Notes: generated by a model not told the origin, from the sequence alone. A stretch of DNA of 64,000 nt from Pseudomonas sp. PDM16 (GCF_014851865.1 NZ_JACVAM010000009.1:40797-104796); one strand, 5' to 3'; counted from the stretch's first letter, positions 29,208 to 39,158 are shown. Numbers and translations: made by a program.

Positions 29208-31139
29208 ATGGCTTTCCCCTTGCACAAGTCGCCCCTGTGTCTCGCTCCCGCCAAGGCGGGTTTTGCCCTGGCCGGGCTCATCCCATTGCTGGCGGCCGTG
29301 CCGGCCGGCGCCGTAGAGTTCAGTTTCGTCGATGGTGAAGTCACCGGGTCGCTGGATACCACGGTGTCGTACGGGCAGATGTACCGTGTGCAGGGTCAGG
29401 ACAAGACCAACGATGACACCAACGGCAACGACGGCAACCGCAATTTCGATACCGGCCTGGTTTCCGAAGTATTCAAGATCACCTCCGATCTGGAGGCCAA
29501 CTACCAGAACTACGGCATGTTCGTGCGTGGCACTGCGTTCTATGACACCCAGATCATGGACAAGCGCAACGACAACGATGATTTCCGGCCGAGCCAGAGC
29601 TACCCGAACAACGACCGCTTTACTGACGAGACCCGTGATAGTGCCGGCCACAGCGCAGAGATTCTAGACGCTTACGTCTACGGCAACTGGGATGTCGGCG
29701 CCATGCCCCTGACTGTCAAGGTCGGGCGCCAGGTGTTCAACTGGGGTGAGGGCATCTTCTACCGCGGAGGCATCAATACCACCAACCCGATCGATGCCGG
29801 CAAGTTCCGCCTTCCGGGCTCCGAGCTGAAGGAAGTGCTGGTGCCGGTGGAGGCCTTCAACTTCAACATCGGCGTGACCGACAATCTGTCGCTCGAGGGC
29901 TTCTATCAGTGGAACTGGAAGGAGTCGGCCATCGACCCGGCCGGCACTTTCTTCTCCGAGACCGATCTGTTCGCCGACGGCGGCAGCACGGCCTACACCC
30001 GCTACGACAACCCGCTGTTGCCCATCGTGATGTCGGGGTATCAGAGTGCGCTCGACGCCGGCCTGGTGGGCAATGGTCCGTTCGGCCCCAATGCCTACCT
30101 GGACTCCGAATACAACGTGTTCAAGGTGGCCAATGTCAGCAGCGACATCAATGCCAAGAACGATGGCCAGTTCGGCTTCGCCGTGCGGTATGTGGCGGAA
30201 GAACTGAACCTCACCGAGTTCGGCTTCTATTTCATCAACTACCACGCCAAGGAGCCGCAGATCGCGGTGGACTTGAGTGCCTACGAGGGTGTTGATCTGG
30301 CTGCACTGGAAGCGCTGCAGGGCTCCTTGCTCGCACCGGCCGTCGCCACCCTGGATGCCGCCAGCAATGCCGTTGCCCGCCGTGAGTACGTGGAAGACAT
30401 TCGCGTCTACGGCTTCAGTTTCAACACCACCATCGGCGAGGCCTCGGTGTTCGGCGAGATTGCTTACCGGCCCAACCTGCCGGTCGGCATCAGCGCTACC
30501 AACGATTTGCTCGGTGACCTGCTGGGTCAGGGCTTCTTCGGTCAGACCAACATTTATGACGGTAACATCGCCGGTGACCAGGCCTGCGCCGACATCTCCG
30601 GCAAGCAGCTGTGCCGCGGGCCGATGTTCCACAACTACGAACGTATCGAGGCGTTCAATCTGTCTATCGGTACCATCTACAACTTCGGCCCGGCCATCAG
30701 CTTCGACTCACTGATGGGCGTAGCCGAGTTGGCTTCCGAGCATGCCCGTGCCAGCAGCCTCAGTTACACCGCCTACGACGGCAGCGAGCGTGGCTTCGCC
30801 GGTAGGCCGAACGGCGCCTACGTGTCCGATTATGACGATGGTGACCAGATCGATCGTGACGCCTACGGCTACACCCTGGCTCTATCCGGCACTTGGAACG
30901 ATGTCTACGCAGGGGTCAACCTGTCGCCCTTCGCGGTGTTCAAGCACAACTTCCAAGGTAACTCGCATCAGACCGGCAACTTCGTCGAGGGCGCCATGGC
31001 CTACTCGGTTGGCATGCGTGCCAGCTACCTGAACAGCCTCGAGGCCGAGGTGCAGTACACCGAGTACTACGGCGGTGGACAGAACAACAGTGGTCGCGAT
31101 CGCGACAACGTCGGCGTCAACCTCAAATATTCCTTCTGA
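29208..31139 (+). CDS. DUF1302 family outer-membrane-type protein
   Basis: 643 residues. A signal peptide with the cleavage region VPAGAVEF is followed by a beta-strand-rich body with alternating aromatic residues (FSFVDGEVTGSLDTTVSYGQ, GRQVFNWGEGIFYRGGINTT) and a C-terminal aromatic residue (VNLKYSF), typical of an outer-membrane beta-barrel. ATG at 29208 is preferred for its GGAG spacing; ATG at 29196 is four codons upstream. DUF1302 genes are regularly followed by DUF1329, as here, and by an RND-type transporter, often near catabolism of lipids, steroids or other hydrophobic compounds. A porin for such a compound is the inference. Confidence 0.85.
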   Translation: MAFPLHKSPLCLAPAKAGFALAGLIPLLAAVPAGAVEFSFVDGEVTGSLDTTVSYGQMYRVQGQDKTNDDTNGNDGNRNFDTGLVSEVFKITSDLEANYQNYGMFVRGTAFYDTQIMDKRNDNDDFRPSQSYPNNDRFTDETRDSAGHSAEILDAYVYGNWDVGAMPLTVKVGRQVFNWGEGIFYRGGINTTNPIDAGKFRLPGSELKEVLVPVEAFNFNIGVTDNLSLEGFYQWNWKESAIDPAGTFFSETDLFADGGSTAYTRYDNPLLPIVMSGYQSALDAGLVGNGPFGPNAYLDSEYNVFKVANVSSDINAKNDGQFGFAVRYVAEELNLTEFGFYFINYHAKEPQIAVDLSAYEGVDLAALEALQGSLLAPAVATLDAASNAVARREYVEDIRVYGFSFNTTIGEASVFGEIAYRPNLPVGISATNDLLGDLLGQGFFGQTNIYDGNIAGDQACADISGKQLCRGPMFHNYERIEAFNLSIGTIYNFGPAISFDSLMGVAELASEHARASSLSYTAYDGSERGFAGRPNGAYVSDYDDGDQIDRDAYGYTLALSGTWNDVYAGVNLSPFAVFKHNFQGNSHQTGNFVEGAMAYSVGMRASYLNSLEAEVQYTEYYGGGQNNSGRDRDNVGVNLKYSF

Positions 31140-31197
31140 TCAGTTATAAGGGCAGGGCGGCCAGACCGCCCGGCTCACCCGTACGGAGAAACACCCA

Positions 31198-32568
31198 ATG
31201 TTGATGAAACACTCGCTGATGGGCGCGGCCGTTGCCCTCGCGCTCACCGCCGGTAGCGCCCTGGCTGCCGTATCGGCCCAAGATGCGGCCAAGCTTGGTA
31301 CCTCGCTCACTCCCTTCGGTGCCGAAAAGGCCGGTAATGCCGACGGCAGCATTCCCGAGTGGACTGGCGGGATCACGCAGGCCCCTGCGGGTTACAAAGG
31401 CTCCGGTCAGCACCATATCGATCCATTCCCGGATGACAAGCCGCTGTTTACCATCACCAAGGCCAATCTGGACCAGTACAAGGACAAGCTGAGCGCGGGC
31501 CAGATTGCCCTGTTCAATGCCTACCCTGAAACCTTCCAGATGCCGGTGTACCAGAGCCGTCGCTCGGGCTCCGCACCACAGTGGGTCTACGACAACACCA
31601 TCAAGAATGCCACCACCGCCAAGCTGGTGGAGGGAGGCAACGGTTTTGCAGATGCCTACGGCGGTATCCCGTTCCCGATCCCGCAGGATGGTGTCGAGGC
31701 CCTGTGGAACCATATCGTGCGCTACCGCGGTACCTACATCACTCGTCGCTCGGTGGAGGCCGCGGTGCAGCGTACTGGCGCATACTCGCCTGTCGTATCG
31801 GAGGTCGAGGCGCTGTTCCGCTACTACAACCCGAAGGGTAGCTACGCTGACCTGAACAACATCCTGTTCTACTACCTGAACTTCACCAAGAGCCCGGCGC
31901 GCCTGGCTGGCGGCGCCGCGTTGGTCCACGAGACCCTGGACCAGGTCAAGGAGCAGCGTCAGGCCTGGGCCTATGCTGCTGGCCAGCGTCGTGTTCGTCG
32001 TGCGCCGAACCTGGCTTACGACACTCCGATCGCGGCCTCCGAGGGCCTGCGCACCGCCGACGATACCGACATGTTCAACGGTTCGCCGGATCGCTACGAC
32101 TGGAAGCTGCTTGGCAAGAAGGAGTTGTACATTCCGTACAACAACTACCGCATTGCCGCAGCAGGCGTGAAGTACAAGGATCTGCTGCAGGTCGGCCATG
32201 TCAATCCGCAGCTGACTCGCAACGAACTTCACCGTGTCTGGGTAGTGGAGGGCACACTCAAGTCGAGCGCCCGTCACGTGTATGGCAAGCGCACCCTGTT
32301 CCTCGATGAGGACAGCTGGCAGGCTGCCGTGGTGGATCAGTACGACACGCGCGGCGAGCTGTGGCGCGTTTCGATCGCTTACCTGAAGAACTATTACGAC
32401 CTGCCTACCACCTGGTCGGCGATGGAAGCCTTCCACGACCTGCAGAGCCGTCGCTACTACGTGCAGAACCTGGATAGCGAGGAGCCGAGCACTGCCAACT
32501 TCAGCAAGGCGATCCCGGCCGAGAGCGAGTTCACCCCGTCTGCCCTGCGCCGCCGCGGCACCCGCTGA
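31198..32568 (+). CDS. DUF1329 family exported protein
   Basis: 456 residues. A signal peptide ends near GSALAAVSA. The family hallmarks are visible: LGTSLTPFGAEKAGNADGSI, IPEWTGGI, PETFQMPVYQSRRS, IPFPIPQDG and GKRTLFLDEDSWQ. DUF1329 resembles LolB/LolA-like outer-membrane lipoprotein carriers, which fits carrying a lipid-like molecule across the periplasm. Transcribed 58 bp after DUF1302 and followed by a strong terminator, which separates it from the YCF48 and MMPL genes or reduces their expression. Confidence 0.87.
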   Translation: MLMKHSLMGAAVALALTAGSALAAVSAQDAAKLGTSLTPFGAEKAGNADGSIPEWTGGITQAPAGYKGSGQHHIDPFPDDKPLFTITKANLDQYKDKLSAGQIALFNAYPETFQMPVYQSRRSGSAPQWVYDNTIKNATTAKLVEGGNGFADAYGGIPFPIPQDGVEALWNHIVRYRGTYITRRSVEAAVQRTGAYSPVVSEVEALFRYYNPKGSYADLNNILFYYLNFTKSPARLAGGAALVHETLDQVKEQRQAWAYAAGQRRVRRAPNLAYDTPIAASEGLRTADDTDMFNGSPDRYDWKLLGKKELYIPYNNYRIAAAGVKYKDLLQVGHVNPQLTRNELHRVWVVEGTLKSSARHVYGKRTLFLDEDSWQAAVVDQYDTRGELWRVSIAYLKNYYDLPTTWSAMEAFHDLQSRRYYVQNLDSEEPSTANFSKAIPAESEFTPSALRRRGTR

Positions 32569-32605
32569 CAACCGCTACTCCCGCCGCCCATTTGGGCGGC
32601 CCTCT

Positions 32606-32637
32606 GCGACCCGGCGACTGCCGGGTCGCGCTTTTTC
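32606..32637 (+). terminator. rho-independent terminator after DUF1329 gene
   Basis: A perfect 10-bp stem GCGACCCGGC / GCCGGGTCGC with a GACT loop and a GCTTTTT tail. A smaller hairpin (CCGCCC-ATTT-GGGCGG) precedes it. Confidence 0.88.
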
Positions 32638-32945
32638 TCCTGTCAATGAAGTTGCCGTGGTGGCTGCGGATCGATGCCTCCGGCCTTCGTGTCGCATGGC
32701 CGAGCCGCTGGTGCCTTGGCCTCCCCGCATGTTTGCCCTGGTCGCCGAGCGTCTCGAGTGGAGTTGACGAGGAGGGGCGGTGACTCTGATCGGGGAATCG
32801 GTCACGAGCGCCACTTTCTCGAGCTGTTCGGTGCTTAACAAAACATAACGTCACGCCGATTGTCAGTTTTTTCCAAAGCCGTATAGCATGAGCTCCGCCT
32901 ATCAATAAGGCGTGAACCCACCTATAAGAATAAAGGGGGAAGTAC
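32638..32945. other. non-coding gap before the YCF48 gene
   Basis: About 308 bp without a credible gene. A possible but weak sigma-70 promoter is TTGTCA and TATAGC with a 16-bp spacer, near 32860-32886. The last bases give an AAAGGGGGAAG ribosome site. Nothing else is recognised. Confidence 0.35.
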
Positions 32946-34025
32946 ATGCGTGAGCCCGTCCTGCGGCGCACCCGCTCCGGTTGCCTGACATCCGTCCAGG
33001 CCCCGGCCCGTCATCCATCGCCGCTGGCGAAAGCGCTGTCTCTGCTCAGCGTATGTTCCGTTCTGGCTCTGACCGTTCCTCTGCCTGTGCAGGCGGCGGA
33101 CTCTGCAGCCGTCCTCTCCATCGAATCCTCCCAGGCCGTCACCAGCCTGCTGCTGGACGTTACCCACGCCGGCAAGCGACTGGTTGCGGTGGGCGATCGT
33201 GGTCATATCCTGTTTTCCGAGGATGCCGGGCGTAACTGGGTGCAGGCGCGCGTGCCGAGCCGTCAGTTGCTGACTGCCGTGTACTTCGCCGATGACAAGC
33301 ACGGCTGGGCCGTCGGCCACGATGCACAGATCCTCGCCACCGACGATGGTGGTGCCAACTGGACGTTGCAGTTCGAAGACCTGCAGCGCGAGGCGCCGCT
33401 TCTGGATGTCTGGTTCCGCGACACCAACACCGGTTTTGCCGTCGGCGCCTATGGTGCGTTGTTGGAAACCAGTGATGGTGGCAAGACCTGGAACGATGTC
33501 AGCGACCGTCTGGACAACGAAGACGGCTATCACCTCAACGGCATCACCTCCGTGAAGGATGCCGGCCTGTTCGTGGTGGGCGAGGCGGGCAGCATGTTCC
33601 GCTCCGCCGACTGGGGCCTGACCTGGGAAAGAATCCAGGGCCCGTACGAAGGCACCCTGTTTGGCGCCACCGGCACAGCCAGCGCCAATACCGTTCTGGC
33701 CTACGGCCTGCGCGGCAATCTGTTCCGCTCTACCGATTTCGGCAATACCTGGCAGCAGGTCAAGTTGCTCTCGGACAGTGGCCCCCTGGAGTTCGGACTG
33801 GCCAACGCCAGCCTGCTCAAGGACGGTACCGTGGTCATCGTTGGCCATGGCGGCAGCGTGCTGACCAGCAAGGACTCCGGTCGTAGCTTCAACGTGGTCA
33901 ACCGCCCGGACCGAGCTTCGCTGGCGGGTGCCACCGAAGACGCGGCAGGCAACCTGATCCTGGTGGGGCAGGGCGGCGTGCAGCTCGCCACTCCGACTGG
34001 CAGCGTGCCAGACAAAAAACAATAA
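32946..34025 (+). CDS. YCF48/BNR-type beta-propeller, exported
   Basis: 359 residues. An N-terminal export signal (hydrophobic region about residues 29-48, ending LPVQAADS) is followed by at least six sialidase-like repeats, each with a S-x-D-x-G-x-x-W box, such as SEDAGRNW, TDDGGANW, TSDGGKTW, SADWGLTW and STDFGNTW. Ycf48 itself is a photosystem assembly factor, but bacterial relatives beside DUF1302/DUF1329 and RND genes are a separate group without known role. It likely works with the transporter 19 bp downstream. Confidence 0.85.
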   Translation: MREPVLRRTRSGCLTSVQAPARHPSPLAKALSLLSVCSVLALTVPLPVQAADSAAVLSIESSQAVTSLLLDVTHAGKRLVAVGDRGHILFSEDAGRNWVQARVPSRQLLTAVYFADDKHGWAVGHDAQILATDDGGANWTLQFEDLQREAPLLDVWFRDTNTGFAVGAYGALLETSDGGKTWNDVSDRLDNEDGYHLNGITSVKDAGLFVVGEAGSMFRSADWGLTWERIQGPYEGTLFGATGTASANTVLAYGLRGNLFRSTDFGNTWQQVKLLSDSGPLEFGLANASLLKDGTVVIVGHGGSVLTSKDSGRSFNVVNRPDRASLAGATEDAAGNLILVGQGGVQLATPTGSVPDKKQ

Positions 34026-34043
34026 GCCGGGGCGAATGAGTAT

Positions 34044-36422
34044 ATGAGCAGCCATCATCAGGACAAGGCGACCTTCCTCGAGCGCCTGATCTTCAACAAC
34101 CGGCCAGTGGTGATCGCGCTGTGCGCGCTGATTACCGTGCTGCTGCTGTGGCAGGCCTCGCACATCCGCCCCTCGACCAGCTTCGAGAAGATGATCCCGC
34201 TGGAGCACCCCTTCATCGAGAAGATGCTTGAGCATCGCAACGACCTGGCCAACCTGGGTAACACCGTGCGCATCTCCGTGGAGGCGAAGGATGGTGACAT
34301 CTTCTCCAAGGAGTACATGGAGACCCTGCGCCAGATTCACGACGAGGTGTTCTACATCCCCGGCGTCGACCGTTCCGGTCTGAAGTCGCTGTGGAGCCCG
34401 AGCGTGCGCTGGACCGAGGTGACCGAAGAGGGCTTCGACGGCGGCGAGGTGATCCCGCAGACCTACGACGGCTCCTCGCAGAGTCTCAGCCAACTGCGCG
34501 GCAACGTGCTGAAGTCCGGCCAGGTCGGTCGTCTGGTGGCCAACAACTTCCAGTCCAGCATCATCGACGTGCCGCTGCTCGAGCAGTATCCGGACCCGAA
34601 TGACCAGAGCAAGCTGCTCAAGCTGGACTATCGCCAGTTCTCCCACGAGCTGGAGGAGAAGATTCGCGACAAGTACCAGGCACAGAACCCCAATGTGCAG
34701 ATCCACATCGTCGGCTTCGCCAAGAAGGTTGGTGACCTGATCGATGGCCTGATCATGGTGGTGGCCTTCTTCGGCATCGCCCTGGCGATCACCCTGGTGC
34801 TGTTGTACTGGTTCAGCTGGTGCATCCGCTCGACTATCTCGGTGGTCTCCACCACGCTCATCGCGGTGGTCTGGCAACTGGGCCTGATGAACCTGGCTGG
34901 CTTCGGTCTCGATCCTTACTCGATGCTGGTGCCATTCCTGATCTTCGCCATCGGTATCTCCCACGGCGTACAGAAGATCAACGGTATTGCCCTGCAGTCG
35001 AGCGACGCCGACAACGCTCTGACGGCGGCGCGCCGTACCTTCCGCCAGTTGTTCCTGCCGGGCATGATCGCGATCCTGGTGGACGCCGTCGGCTTCATCA
35101 CCCTGCTGATCATCGACATCGGCGTGATCCGCGAGCTGGCCATCGGTGCCTCCATCGGCGTTGGCGTGATCGTGTTCACCAACCTGATCCTGCTGCCCGT
35201 CGCGATCTCCTACATCGGTATCAGCTCGAAGGCCGTGGAGCGCAGCAAGCGCGAAGCCAATCGCGACCAGCCGTTCTGGCGTCTGCTGTCCAACTTCGCC
35301 CACCCGGTGGTGGCGCCGATCTCCGTAGTCATCGCACTGTCCGCTGGCGTAGCGTCCTTCTGGTACCAGAAGGAGCACCTGCAGATCGGCGACCTAGACC
35401 AGGGAGCACCGGAGTTGCGTCCGGACTCGCGCTACAACAAGGACAACGACTTCATCATCAACAACTACTCGACCAGCTCCGACGTGCTGGTGGTGATGGT
35501 CAAGACGCCCAACGAAGGTTGCTCCACGCACCAGACCCTGGCGCCGATCGACCAGTTGATGTGGCAGTTGGAGAACACCGAAGGCGTGCAGTCGGCCATC
35601 TCGATGGTCAGCGTGTCCAAGCAGGTGATCAAGGGGATGAACGAGGGCAGTCTCAAGTGGGAGACCCTGTCGCGTAACCCGGACATCCTCAACAACTCCA
35701 TCGCCCGTGCGGATGGCCTGTACAACGCCGACTGCTCGCTGGCGCCGGTGCTGGTGTTCCTGAATGACCACAAGGCTGCGACTCTGAAGCGTGCCGTGGG
35801 CGTGGTGGAAAACTTTGCCAAGGAGAACAACAAGGATGACCTGCAGTTCATCCTTGCAGCCGGTAACGCCGGTATCGAGGCGGCTACCAACGAGGTGATC
35901 GCTACCTCCGAGCTGAAGATCCTGGTACTGGTGTACATCTGCGTGGCGGTGATGTGTCTGATCACCTTCCGCTCCTTCGGCGCCATGCTGTGTATCATCC
36001 TGCCGCTGATCCTGACTTCCATCCTGGGTAACGCCCTGATGGCCTGGCTGGGTATCGGTGTGAAGGTGGCGACGCTGCCGGTGATCGCGCTTGGCGTGGG
36101 TATCGGTGTCGACTACGGCATCTACATCTATAGCCGTCTGGAAAGCTTCCTGCGGGCGGGCATGCCGTTGCAGGAGGCCTATTATCAGACCCTGCGCTCT
36201 ACCGGTAAGGCCGTACTGTTCACCGGTCTGTGCCTGGCGATCGGCGTGGTCACCTGGATCTTCTCGGCGATCAAGTTCCAGGCAGACATGGGCCTGATGC
36301 TGACCTTCATGCTGCTGTGGAACATGTTCGGTGCTCTGTGGCTGCTGCCTGCACTGGCTCGCTTCCTGATCAAGCCGGAGAAACTGGCTGGCAAGCAGGG
36401 CGGCTCGCTGTTCGCCCACTGA
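34044..36422 (+). CDS. MMPL/RND family transporter
   Basis: 792 residues, with the twelve-helix plan of RND proteins: an N-terminal helix (VVIALCALITVLLLWQ), a large periplasmic loop, five helices with a sterol-sensing-like core, a second loop and a mirrored set near residues 640-780 (VIALGVGIGVDYGIYIYSRL). The charged GVGIGVDYG motif is the proton-relay site of hydrophobe exporters. It lacks the partners of a tripartite drug pump, so it acts as an MmpL/HpnN-type lipid exporter. Coupled with YCF48 and, with it, the likely motor of the DUF1302/DUF1329 system. Confidence 0.9.
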   Translation: MSSHHQDKATFLERLIFNNRPVVIALCALITVLLLWQASHIRPSTSFEKMIPLEHPFIEKMLEHRNDLANLGNTVRISVEAKDGDIFSKEYMETLRQIHDEVFYIPGVDRSGLKSLWSPSVRWTEVTEEGFDGGEVIPQTYDGSSQSLSQLRGNVLKSGQVGRLVANNFQSSIIDVPLLEQYPDPNDQSKLLKLDYRQFSHELEEKIRDKYQAQNPNVQIHIVGFAKKVGDLIDGLIMVVAFFGIALAITLVLLYWFSWCIRSTISVVSTTLIAVVWQLGLMNLAGFGLDPYSMLVPFLIFAIGISHGVQKINGIALQSSDADNALTAARRTFRQLFLPGMIAILVDAVGFITLLIIDIGVIRELAIGASIGVGVIVFTNLILLPVAISYIGISSKAVERSKREANRDQPFWRLLSNFAHPVVAPISVVIALSAGVASFWYQKEHLQIGDLDQGAPELRPDSRYNKDNDFIINNYSTSSDVLVVMVKTPNEGCSTHQTLAPIDQLMWQLENTEGVQSAISMVSVSKQVIKGMNEGSLKWETLSRNPDILNNSIARADGLYNADCSLAPVLVFLNDHKAATLKRAVGVVENFAKENNKDDLQFILAAGNAGIEAATNEVIATSELKILVLVYICVAVMCLITFRSFGAMLCIILPLILTSILGNALMAWLGIGVKVATLPVIALGVGIGVDYGIYIYSRLESFLRAGMPLQEAYYQTLRSTGKAVLFTGLCLAIGVVTWIFSAIKFQADMGLMLTFMLLWNMFGALWLLPALARFLIKPEKLAGKQGGSLFAH

Positions 36423-36444
36423 CCGTCACGAAGGTGGTAGTACG

Positions 36445-36479
36445 GAACGCCCGGTGCTTGCACCGGGCGTTCTGCTTTT
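36445..36479 (+). terminator. rho-independent terminator after MMPL gene
   Basis: A perfect 12-bp stem GAACGCCCGGTG / CACCGGGCGTTC with a CTTG loop and a TGCTTTT tail. Confidence 0.92.
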
Positions 36480-37161
36480 CCGGACAATGAAATAGCAGAA
36501 GCCGGAGGCGATGGTGATCGCTCCCGCAGGAACGAGTGGGTCGTCGACAAAGACGTGCAGTTGGCTTCAAGGGGCGTCGGTTCTGGCTTCCTGCTGCCAC
36601 GCTCAATGGGCCTACTCGGAGCACTCTCGGCCGAGTTTCTGCAAACCTGACTCTTCTTTTTGAGGTAGTGCCTGCTCGCCAGGCAACAGAAGCCACAGGT
36701 CACCACCGCTGATGGGATTGTCCAGCTCCAGAGACTTGGCTATATCCCTGCCTCATCCAGGGGAATAAAACGCCAGACCGCCAGCCTATTTGGGGCGAGT
36801 CATGTGATGAGCGGAGAGAATGCCGGTATGGCTACCAGCGCCGGTGTCAGCTCCAACGCTACGCGCAATGCTGAGGTCATCGAGCTGCGCCGCCTATCGT
36901 GAACTGCAACAGCGAACCCCGAAGCAATTAAAGAGGCAGAAGCGCAGAAAGAGAGAAGGGGGCCTCTCCTGCGCCATTTCAGGTCCTGCGGATGCTTGCC
37001 CAAAACGAAGTCACGCTACCTTGTTGTCCGACGTTCAGTGAGCTGGCGCCTCCAAAATCCATGTTTGCTGGGTTGAGGCTGGCAGGTAATGGCGCCGCTC
37101 CGTGGAGTGCAGTCTTCGAGGAACCTGAGTCGGCGCCGAGTTGATGCGTAGGGTGGATCGG
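36480..37161. other. long non-coding stretch between MMPL and dacB
   Basis: About 680 bp with only short frames in several phases and no family-like product. A GTAGGGTGGATCGGCTAGCGC box at about 37149 recalls a degenerate form of the GTAGGGTGGAT intergenic repeats I associate with pseudomonads. The base composition is mixed. It may be decayed former coding sequence; I cannot name it. Confidence 0.3.
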
Positions 37162-38595
37162 CTAGCGCTTATAGATATCCAGCAACACCTGGTCGAGGAT
37201 CGCCGAGGCGCCCCACGGACGTGGGTCGTTGAGGATCGCCACCACTACCCAGTTCTGCCCCTTGGCCGTGCGGGTGAAGCCGGCGATGGCGCGCACGTTG
37301 TTCAGGGTACCGGTCTTGATGTGGCCCTGGCCTTCCATGCCGGTGCGCTTGAGGCGTTTACGCATGGTGCCATCCATGCCTACCAGTGGCATCGAAGCGA
37401 TGAATTCCGGCGCATAGGGGCTGTGCCAGGCGGCTTGCAGCATACCGGCCATCTCCCGAGCGCTGACCCGTTCGGCGCGCGACAGGCCGGAGCCATTCTC
37501 GATGACCAGGTGAGGCGCAGTGATGCCCTTCTTGGCCAGCCAGTTGCGGATCACTCGCTGTGCGGCCTTGGCGTCGTCGGGGTCGGCTCGGTCACGGAAG
37601 TTCTGGCCCAGGCTCAGGAACAGCTGCTGAGCCATGGTGTTATTACTGTATTTGTTGATGTCGCGGATGATTTCGGTGAGATCCGGCGAGAAGGTACGCG
37701 CCAGCAGCTGGGCCTTCTGTGGCACATCGCCGACGCGGTCCTTGCCTAGGATACTGCCGCCCAGCTCCTGCCAGATGGCGCGCACGGCGCCGGCCGCGTA
37801 GCCCGGGTGGTCGAGCAGGGCCAGGTAGGACTGGGCACTGCAGCCTTCGGCCAGCTTGCCGGTCACTACCAGGGTAGTGCCGTCGAACTGGGTTACCGGG
37901 TTGTAGCGCACGTCCGGCCACGCCGGGCACTTGGTGGCGCCGAGCGCCTTGACCTTGTTGTCGATGCGCACGTTGGTCAGTGGCGGTTCCATCATCACGC
38001 TGACCTTGCCGCCGCTGGTGCGAGTGACCATGCGCACAGCCTTGAGGTTGACCAGCAGAGAGTCCGGGCCGACCAGAAACGGTTTGTTAGGGTCGCCGCC
38101 GTCGTCATTGAAGCTCGGCAGGGTCGGGTGGTGAAAGTGGTTGCGATCCAGCACCAGGTCACCGGTGATGCGCTGCACGCCGTTGGCACGCAGGTCTCGC
38201 ATCATCAGCCAGAGCTTCTCCATGTTCAGCTTCGGGTCACCGCCACCCTTGAGGTAGAGGTTGCCGTTGAGGACTCCGTCCTTCAACGGGCCGTCACCAT
38301 AGAACTCGGTACGCCATTGATGGGTAGGACCGAGCAGTTCCAGGGCGGCGTAGGTGGTGACCAGCTTCATGGTCGATGCCGGGTTCACCGAGACGTCGGC
38401 ATTGTGAATGATCCCACCGCCGCTGCCGTCGAGTGGCAAGGCTACCAGTGACAGGCTGCTGGCCTGCAGCTTGTTGGCCTTGAGCGACTGCTGCACCTTG
38501 GCGGGCAGCGCGCTGCTGACCTGGGCGGCGGAGAGGGGAAGGGCGGTGGGAAGCAGGAGTGAGGCGATGACGAAATGGCGCAGAGTTCTGATCAT
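37162..38595 (-). CDS. dacB: D-alanyl-D-alanine carboxypeptidase/endopeptidase (PBP4)
   Basis: 477 residues, class C low-molecular-weight penicillin-binding protein that trims and cuts peptidoglycan cross-links in the periplasm. A signal peptide runs to about residue 24. The three active-site motifs are present: SxxK as Ser74-Thr-Met-Lys77 in NPASTMKLV, SxN in NKYSNNTMAQQ, and KTG in GHIKTGTLNN. The start at 38595 gives a proper signal peptide; the longer frame (to 38745) adds an Arg/His-rich tail and is rejected. In P. aeruginosa dacB affects AmpC induction. Confidence 0.94.
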   Translation of the reverse strand: MIRTLRHFVIASLLLPTALPLSAAQVSSALPAKVQQSLKANKLQASSLSLVALPLDGSGGGIIHNADVSVNPASTMKLVTTYAALELLGPTHQWRTEFYGDGPLKDGVLNGNLYLKGGGDPKLNMEKLWLMMRDLRANGVQRITGDLVLDRNHFHHPTLPSFNDDGGDPNKPFLVGPDSLLVNLKAVRMVTRTSGGKVSVMMEPPLTNVRIDNKVKALGATKCPAWPDVRYNPVTQFDGTTLVVTGKLAEGCSAQSYLALLDHPGYAAGAVRAIWQELGGSILGKDRVGDVPQKAQLLARTFSPDLTEIIRDINKYSNNTMAQQLFLSLGQNFRDRADPDDAKAAQRVIRNWLAKKGITAPHLVIENGSGLSRAERVSAREMAGMLQAAWHSPYAPEFIASMPLVGMDGTMRKRLKRTGMEGQGHIKTGTLNNVRAIAGFTRTAKGQNWVVVAILNDPRPWGASAILDQVLLDIYKR

Positions 38596-38793
38596 TGGCA
38601 CGGGCCCAGGCAGAAAAAAGGGCAAAAAGAGGGTGCAGCTAGAGTGATTATGTCGCGCATTATGCCCCATGCATCGGTTCCTAGGGGGCTGGGCATGCCG
38701 GCTGCGCGGGCTTTTTTCCGAACGGGCGGGCAGCTGGCGCGGCAACCTGCTAGAGTGCCGCCCGTTGCAATCAATGAGTATCTAGGAGTGTTT

Positions 38794-39138
38794 ATGGCCA
38801 CCAACCGTTCCCGCCGCCTGCGCAAGAAACTGTGCGTCGACGAATTCCAGGAACTGGGCTGCGAGCTGACCCTCGGTTTCCACGAGGGCCTGAGCGAAGA
38901 GGGCGCCGACAAGTTCGTCGACGAATTCCTGCGTGACGGCATCGATGCCAATGGCCTGGGCTACGTCGGCGGCGAAGACTACGGTTTCGTCTGCCTGGCC
39001 AAGCGTGGCTCGGTCAGCGAAGAGCAGCGCGCCGCGCTGGAATCCTGGCTGAAGGGCCGCAAGGAGCTGAGCGAATTCTCCCTCAGCCCGCTGATGGACG
39101 TGTGGTACCCGGAAAACCCGATCGCCCCTAAGGCCTGA
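38794..39138 (+). CDS. yggL: YggL-like protein (50S ribosome-binding family, DUF469)
   Basis: 114 residues. The N-terminal RSRRLRKKLCVDEFQELGCE and GFHEGLSEEGADKFVDEFL segments are the family signature. YggL of E. coli co-purifies with the 50S subunit. ATG at 38794 has a TAGGAG ribosome site. It is divergent from dacB across 198 bp and ends with its own terminator. High confidence for the family, low for function. Confidence 0.92.
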   Translation: MATNRSRRLRKKLCVDEFQELGCELTLGFHEGLSEEGADKFVDEFLRDGIDANGLGYVGGEDYGFVCLAKRGSVSEEQRAALESWLKGRKELSEFSLSPLMDVWYPENPIAPKA

Positions 39139-39158
39139 TCGCTTCCGGTTCAACGAAG

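Noticed and set aside
36820..37041. 73-residue plus-strand frame before dacB
   Set aside because: Cys/Arg/Ser-rich composition and no ribosome site; treated as part of the unexplained gap.
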